Shown: piece after piece, positions 59,341 to 64,000 of the stretch
Layout of the letters: each line of letters begins with the position of its first letter
Position numbering within the stretch: position 1 is the first letter of the stretch
Assembly: GCA_958496175.1 (NCBI GenBank)
Contig: OY292279.1
Coordinates: 9,114,001 to 9,178,000, forward strand
Origin: Sisyra terminalis
Lineage: Eukaryota > Arthropoda > Insecta > Neuroptera > Sisyridae
DNA length: 64,000 nucleotides
Reading direction: 5' to 3'
Notes under the pieces: generated by a model
What the model was told of the DNA's origin: nothing
The model's input: the letters and a program-made list of their open reading frames with translations, nothing else
Database searches by the model: none
Made by a program: the position numbers and the translations under genes

Positions 59341-59394
59341 GATATAGACCGTCCTTAAAATGAACTTACACCACTTTCAAAATAAACGAGTCAT
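59341..59394 (+). repeat. Single end of the GTTTATTTTGAAAGTG MITE
   Basis: TATAGACCGTCCTTAAAATG and CACTTTCAAAATAAACGAGTC match the right end of the complete copy at 42160-42207. Confidence 0.6.
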
Positions 59395-60060
59395 ATTCTT
59401 CATCACTAAAATTACTTTTAAAATGTTTGGTAATTGCTCAAGCACATATGCACTCATCGAAAAGTACATAGAAGCTAACTATTCCATTTATGGATAGATA
59501 GGGTCCCAAACATGATTTTATTCAAAAAATTTGCCACCAGAAAGTGTTTGTTCCTCCCCAAAATTAACTTCTCCAAAAAAAAAAAAAAAAAAACCTTTTT
59601 CATAATAACTCTTAATCGTGCTACATACTCATAAAATATTAAATCTAATAACGATAAATAAAGCTGAGGATATTTCCTACAAAAAAGGTGTTTTAACAAT
59701 TTTTCATAAATGCCATAGTTTGACTGGATATTGTTGTCGAAAGCACTAGTCATTTTAATAAAATTTCAGGACTGACATCAAAAATTTTAGTAACATTTAC
59801 TCTAATTTGTTGTATAAATTTAAATTACACTCAAAAAAGTAAATAAAAAAGTTAATTAATAATAGGTATTACCAAAATATAATGTAATTTAAATTCTTAG
59901 TAGTAACGATAGTAACCTGTTACCATGCACAGGTGGGCTGTCTAACTTTAATTGTTGTTTATTTATTGAATTTATTTGTAATTAAAATAACATTGACATT
60001 TGGGGTAATTCTTTATTTCAAAGTTTAAATTATTGTATATATATATTGAATTATTTTTTA
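59395..60060. other. Upstream intron, no feature seen
   Basis: AT-rich; an A run at 59574-59593. Confidence 0.4.
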
Positions 60061-60079
60061 TATGTTTATTTATTAGACG

Positions 60080-60360
60080 CTTTAGGAAGTTACGATACGT
60101 GACGAAACGTAGCAGAATTTGAAAAAATAAATCAAAAATTGATCCATTTAAACATGAAAAATGTTATTTCATTAATTCTAATTGGATCTGAAATTAGTAT
60201 ATATCAGTTTTAGACTAAATAGATGATAAAATTCAGATCTCAGCTTTTATATTTTTTTTAAATAAGAAGAAAATTCAGGTTATTTAAGATCTTTTTATTT
60301 ATTTTTTATTTAAAAAAAATATATAATATTAAATAAAAAACAAAAAGATCTTAAATAATC
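60080..60360. repeat. Decayed relative of the 55095-55335 hammerhead-bearing repeat
   Basis: GTTAC-GATAC-GTGAC-GAAACGTAGC at 60091-60113 is the same motif with a damaged first box. The later part, GATGATAAAATTCAGATCTCAGC and the AATAAGAAGAAAATTCAGGTT inverted pair, matches 55250-55345. Confidence 0.55.
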
Positions 60361-61920
60361 AGTTTTAGACTTTACAGTGTGTTTTATTTTTGATAGAAAA
60401 AAAGTTTGAAATAAATATTAAAAAATATTTTATTCCATTTTTGATATTTAAAATCATTCGATTGAAAATCAAACATTAAAACAACTAAACACTATTTCCG
60501 CCTTTATACGAGTGCATCAATGGGAACACAAAACGCATTGAAATATTCCAACCAATCATTAATATAATTATGAGATATTTTTGTGATTATTTTAACAACA
60601 AACAAACATGCAGCCATTTCATTGTTATCGCTAAAATTGTCGAGAAAAAGGGAAAAAAATATACCAGTAATCTAATTGAACAAAAAAAAAATATCAGGGA
60701 AAATAAATAGAAATATTTCCGCTCTATGATTATTTTTTATATTGACATATAACAATTTGTTGTGATGAAAAAATATATATTTTTTTCATAATATCAAACA
60801 TAATTGAAACATAAATGGGATTATTTTATTTTCATTTTGGTACGGAAATCCGTTGTTTGATTTGATTATGTGTTTGTTAACCGTTTCATAATCAGAGGAT
60901 ATTTTTTTTTTTAGGGGAATGGGACAAAAAGCTCAATTAGCGCTAATCTAATTATGGTAGTGAACGTTGCGATATTGGGTTTTTATCAGAAATTCTATTT
61001 TTATTTTTAAATTTTTTTTTTATGAAATTTTTAGGCTTCACAGTGCTATGTAGAGTTATCACCCTCCAATGAAACAATATAATCGAATAAGCTCAATTTT
61101 TCTATGCTCTATTAATTCATTACAACTTATCATTTAGATGAGTCAACACTCAAATCCCCTGATTCCGCCACTTTTGGAGCACCAAAATGAAACAGGCTAA
61201 AAAGAAAAGTGCCTAGTGATCAAGTAGAGGCATAGGGAAATTCCTCCACTGGGAGTGATCTCCATCATGTCTCCAGTCATCAAATCGGATTATAGAACCT
61301 AGATCCTGATGGCCGATTTATATATGAAAAAAAAAGATTTTGTCTAGAAAATATCATTTTATCTTTACTTATGAAATTTGCATAATACTTCCGGTAAAAT
61401 ATCTATATAAAGAAAAAATAAACATAAAACTATATCCATAATGGACAGTATAGAATAAACAATTCCAATTGTGAAAGTAGCAAGGATGCATTCGGTAAAA
61501 TTTACGGAATGGATTTGGAATATTTAAATCTTTTTTGATATCTTTTAGAATGTTAGGGTTTTCCTCCCTTACAAGCACGATCTGTAAGTCCTTAAGTCGC
61601 AACGAATCTAAGGGTTTTAGACAGAAAGGGTTGAATGATATTTATGATTCTGGCTTCCCTTTCAGCATTAGTCTTCTATCCAGGTGCATTCCAAAATTAG
61701 TGATTAATAATATAAAAAATTTCTAGTTTTAAACTGCATCAAAATTATCATAATTAACGTTGAAAATTATAAGTTGATTCTTGAAAATCAATTTTTTAAC
61801 CACTGATCAATTCCCAAGTAAATAAGACTTTTTTTTTAGAAGTTGAGTATAATTTTGACACTAGAAATAAAGGCATTATATTGGTTTAGTTATGTCCAAA
61901 AAATTCCGAATTACAGATGT
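60361..61920. other. Upstream intron, no feature seen
   Basis: AT-rich; nothing recognised before the minisatellite. Confidence 0.4.
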
Positions 61921-61925
61921 ATTCA

Positions 61926-62835
61926 AATATGGGAACTCTTCGGAAAGAAACTAAGAGGAAGATCAGCTCTACAATGGGAAATCTATGGGGAGAAAGATCT
62001 AAAAAGGAAAGGATTATAAATATCAATCAAGATGAAGAAATTTGGTACTAAAAAGAATATTAAAATGGGAATTCTCCGGAAAGAAACGAAGAAGATCAGC
62101 TCTACAACGGGAAACCTACGGGGAGAAAGATCTAAAAAGGAAAGGATTAACAAATACCAATCAAGATGAAGAAATTTGGTACTAAAAAGAATATTAAAAT
62201 GGGAATTCTCGGGAAAGAAACGAAGAGGAAGATCAGCTCAACAACGGGAAACCTTCGGGGAGAAAGATCTAAAAAGGAAAGGATTACAAATATCAATCAA
62301 GATGAAGAAATTTGGTACTAAAAAGAATATTAAAATGGGAATTCTCCAGAAAGAAACGAAGAGGAAAATCAGCTCTACAACGGGAAATCTTTGGGGAGGA
62401 AGATCTAAAAAGGAAAGCATTACAAATACCAATCAAGATGAAGAAATTTGGTATAAAAAAGAGTATTAAAATGGGAATTCTCCGGAAGAGAACGACCAGC
62501 TCTAAAACGGGAAACCTACGAAGAGAAAGATCAAAAAAAGAATTAACCAATACTAAACAAGAAGAAGAAATTTGGTACTAAAGAGAATATTAAAATAGGA
62601 ATTCTCCAGAAAAATAGGTCTACAACGGGAAATTTGTGGGGAGAAAGATCTAAAAAAGGAAAGGATTATAAATACCAATCAAGATGAAGAAATTTGGTAC
62701 TAAAAAGAGTATTAAAATGGGAATTCTCCGGAAAGAAACGAAGAGGAAGATCAGCTCTACAACGGGAAACCTACGGGGAGAAAGATCTAAAAAAGGAAAT
62801 GATTAAAAACACCAATCAAGATGAAGAAATTACGT
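61926..62835 (+). repeat. ~136-bp minisatellite, about seven copies
   Basis: The landmark GGAATTCTC(C/G)(G/A)GAAAGAAAC recurs near 62069, 62204, 62340, 62476, 62601 and 62721, with a first diverged copy at 61932. Spacing is 135-136 bp, then about 125 and 120 where units carry deletions. Each unit also has CAGCTCTACAACGGGAAACC and CAATCAAGATGAAGAAATTT. Open frames through it are by-products of the repeat. Confidence 0.92.
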
Positions 62836-62839
62836 TTAA

Positions 62840-64000
62840 ATTTGGCAGTTAGTTCCATTATTTTTTTTCCATTACAATCATGAATCTTTAAACACCTTGC
62901 ATTCATCAATGAGGAAGAAAATTAAATAAGTTAAACCTTAATTCGAATGTAAGAAATTTTAATTTCGAATAAATTACCTCATTCGTTTAAATTCAGTCAA
63001 AAAAAGATGTTAAATATATAGTTTTAACAAGCACAAAAAATACTCTTTTTTTTTAAACATTCGATAAGATCAAATTTCAAAGAAAATAAATGGAAAGGTG
63101 CTCGAAACAAGTTGTACCCTAAATGAACTCATCAAGATCAATCGTTAAAAATGCCACATTATTTTTTTTTTTCGTTTCCAGTAAATCGAAAAAATCTCCA
63201 TATCGCGATCTTATCGGCCAACAATCGATTTATTTACGTCAAATTAACATACGCACCCCCCATCAAGTGCATGTTTTGATCTCACTAATTATACGAAAAC
63301 AAAGCTCAAATGTCGTTTATAGCTTCATATAAGACAGTACTATAAGACAACATTAATTTGTCCCAATCCCGAAACAGGAAAACAGGGAAATGCCGCCACA
63401 TGACACAAGTTTGTTGCCTCACATCCCTTCTAAAAGTTCCTCTCTCCCATTTCTAATTCCATTTAGTGTCGGCCTCATCCCCTTTCTCCGGTTATAGGCC
63501 CGTTTGTACGATCATATACATTTAAGGGGTTTTGTATTAATACATATAAAGCTCCATTTAAACACATTAAACACACAACTATAGGGGGTTGATGATGCAA
63601 TTGAAAATTTGTCATCGAAGCAGAAATCCTATAACATTTGCATGTATTGTTGGAGGCTCGTACGCATTATGAGTTTTGATCAAATCGGAAATAAAAGCAA
63701 TTGAAGTTTATTAAACAATTTTCATTCATGGCATCGAAACCGGGCCTTAAAGAATTATGAGCCGATCTTGGCCGTTAAACCCGCTTTATGGGGCGTAATT
63801 AGATGGAAATGAAAGGGTTATTCAATTAATTAAAACTAAATGCCCCCAAGCAACCCAAGGAAACATGTGCTTACGTAATACATAGTTTCGAACATGAAAA
63901 AATGACGGAATTCAACAAAAAATTATTATTTATTTCATGGTCGCTGAATTCAAAGAATAATAGATATATGAAGAGTTTTTTTCCTTCTTGACTTAATTTT
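62840..64000. other. Upstream intron or flank, no feature seen
   Basis: AT-rich to 63350, then a patch of more balanced composition (63360-63520) without a recognised domain. The missing first exon(s) of the sba-like gene are not here as far as I can see. Confidence 0.4.

Noticed and set aside
62176..62581. Overlapping Lys-rich open frames in the minisatellite
   Set aside because: They arise because the repeat unit lacks stops in some frames; frame and sequence shift with each unit.
61926..62835. Possible CRISPR array
   Set aside because: The 136-bp units are contiguous with no repeat/spacer alternation, and the sequence is eukaryotic.
41019..64000. Search for the exon with the first half of the MBD (CxCG..CPL-type motif) on the minus strand
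   Set aside because: No candidate with the expected Cys pattern and a donor was found by eye; a very short exon could still have been missed.

Overview
The window is AT-rich invertebrate, most likely insect, nuclear DNA. Beetle-like is a guess from the mobile-element mix and is not proven. It is eukaryotic because one coding unit is split into exons with GT..AG junctions and matching codon phases, and nearly everything else is intron filled with decayed transposons.

The one gene I can support lies on the minus strand and runs right to left. It looks like the insect member of the MBD5/MBD6 family (Drosophila six-banded, sba). Six coding exons are visible: 41018-40757 (C-terminal end of a methyl-CpG-binding-type domain plus a Gln run), 13077-12941, a 4086-nt Gln/Asn/Ser-rich exon 12878-8793, 8736-8376, 4996-4717 (PWWP domain) and 2061-1845 (C-terminus and stop). 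Phases join without a break, giving 1780 residues of an incomplete protein. The start codon and the first half of the MBD are not in the window, so 41019-64000 is read as upstream intron. A single intron of about 27.7 kb separates the MBD exon from the rest.

The introns are crowded with repeats. (1) Terminal-inverted-repeat elements with good target duplications: a TAG(T/G)GTGGGTC family with 8-bp duplications (2240-4151, 20594-21969), a Mutator-like MITE with 9-bp duplications (13169-13320, 45550-45703), a hAT-like MITE (48209-48390), and a GGGGAGACCGGGTAC family (20248-22502, 45815-46973). Both copies of the last family carry the first family inserted at the same site, so it is a composite that moved as a unit. 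(2) Helitron-like elements with TC..CTAG ends. (3) At least four mariner transposase relics. (4) Two non-LTR retrotransposon relics (RT at 23.7 kb, RNase H at 58.6 kb). (5) A Penelope-like GIY-YIG relic, tandemly doubled, at 52-53 kb. (6) Dispersed motifs with the CUGANGA / stem II / GAAA half of a hammerhead ribozyme, several as inverted pairs. (7) Large near-perfect palindromes, a tRNA-derived SINE, a 441-490 bp tandem duplication and a ~136-bp minisatellite apparently born from a LINE coding end.

No rRNA, canonical tRNA, CRISPR or second host gene was found. Similarity calls come from recognition of motifs by eye; no database search was possible.
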